Shown here piece after piece: positions 63,948 through 64,000 of a DNA stretch of 64,000 nt; within the stretch, counting starts at the first letter, position 1, and every line of letters begins with the position of its first letter. Origin of the DNA: Streptomyces sp. BK208 (GTDB lineage Bacteria > Actinomycetota > Actinomycetes > Streptomycetales > Streptomycetaceae); NCBI RefSeq assembly GCF_004364245.1, contig NZ_SOAV01000008.1, forward strand, positions 62,001 through 126,000, in the 5' to 3' direction. A program made the translations under genes and the position numbers. Below the pieces are notes generated by a model that did not search any database, had not been told where the DNA came from, and saw only the letters and a program-made list of their open reading frames with translations.

Positions 63948-64000
63948 AGGCCGCGTGGGCGGGCGCGGCCGACACTGGACCGTGTTCCGGCTCCGGCTCG
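63946..64000 (-). CDS. 3' end of a convergent gene, partial
   Basis: An open frame on the minus strand ends TGA at 63946-63948 and encodes at least EPEPEHGPVSAAPAHAA. The rest is outside the window. Not identifiable; it could be chance. Confidence 0.3.
   Translation of the reverse strand, partial: EPEPEHGPVSAAPAHAA

Overview
The window is high-GC actinobacterial chromosome. Wobble positions are overwhelmingly G or C, GTG and TTG starts are frequent, and the gene families and gene order are those of Streptomyces. The order of panB, glnA2, nadE, glnE, malR-malEFG-aglA-pullulanase, glnRII, glnII, glnA, lipA and lipB matches my recollection of the S. coelicolor SCO2190-SCO2260 interval in reverse. 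No rRNA, tRNA, CRISPR array, prophage or intact insertion sequence was seen, so this is core chromosome with small accessory patches.

Region 1-10 kb: a 5'-truncated STAND/AfsR-like regulator, a DrrAB-type ABC exporter, panB (pantothenate), a membrane-anchored endonuclease/exonuclease/phosphatase protein, an MFS exporter, and a WhiJ/AbaA-like pair (XRE-DUF5753 plus DUF397). Facing that pair is a small double-glycine-leader peptide gene that has no cysteine. Region 10-20 kb: glnA2, a DUF3105/DUF305 membrane-anchored pair, nadE, a VOC protein, glnE (GlnA adenylyltransferase/deadenylylase) and a PAP2 membrane protein.

Region 20-33 kb is the maltose/maltodextrin locus: divergent malR, then malE-malF-malG-aglA, then a secreted 1804-residue enzyme with two GH13 catalytic modules. 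CTTGCA/TGCAAG motifs, the presumed MalR operators, lie upstream of malR/malE, and a perfect 25-bp palindrome lies upstream of the pullulanase. The likely scheme is extracellular breakdown of starch or pullulan, uptake of maltodextrin through MalEFG, and intracellular cleavage by AglA.

Region 33-43 kb: a tautomerase and a TetR gene whose convergent stop codons are separated by an 88-bp MITE-like inverted-repeat element, a ferredoxin-type reductase, a membrane protein with a sigma-factor-like N-terminus, a TPR protein, a small lipoprotein, a DUF1996 protein, a NarL-type two-component pair and an epimerase.

Region 43-53 kb is nitrogen-related again: glnRII (preceded by a candidate Cys-Cys leader peptide), a frameshifted DUF6891 gene, glnII and glnA. 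Both glnII and glnA have well-formed GlnR boxes with 11-bp periodicity. With glnA2 and glnE, three glutamine synthetase genes and the GlnA-modifying enzyme lie within about 42 kb. Region 53-64 kb: a DUF4191 membrane protein, lipA and lipB, an NsdA-like TPR regulator, an FAD oxidoreductase, a TIGR01777 epimerase, a GNAT protein, a MarP-like membrane serine protease and a PGRP-type amidase.
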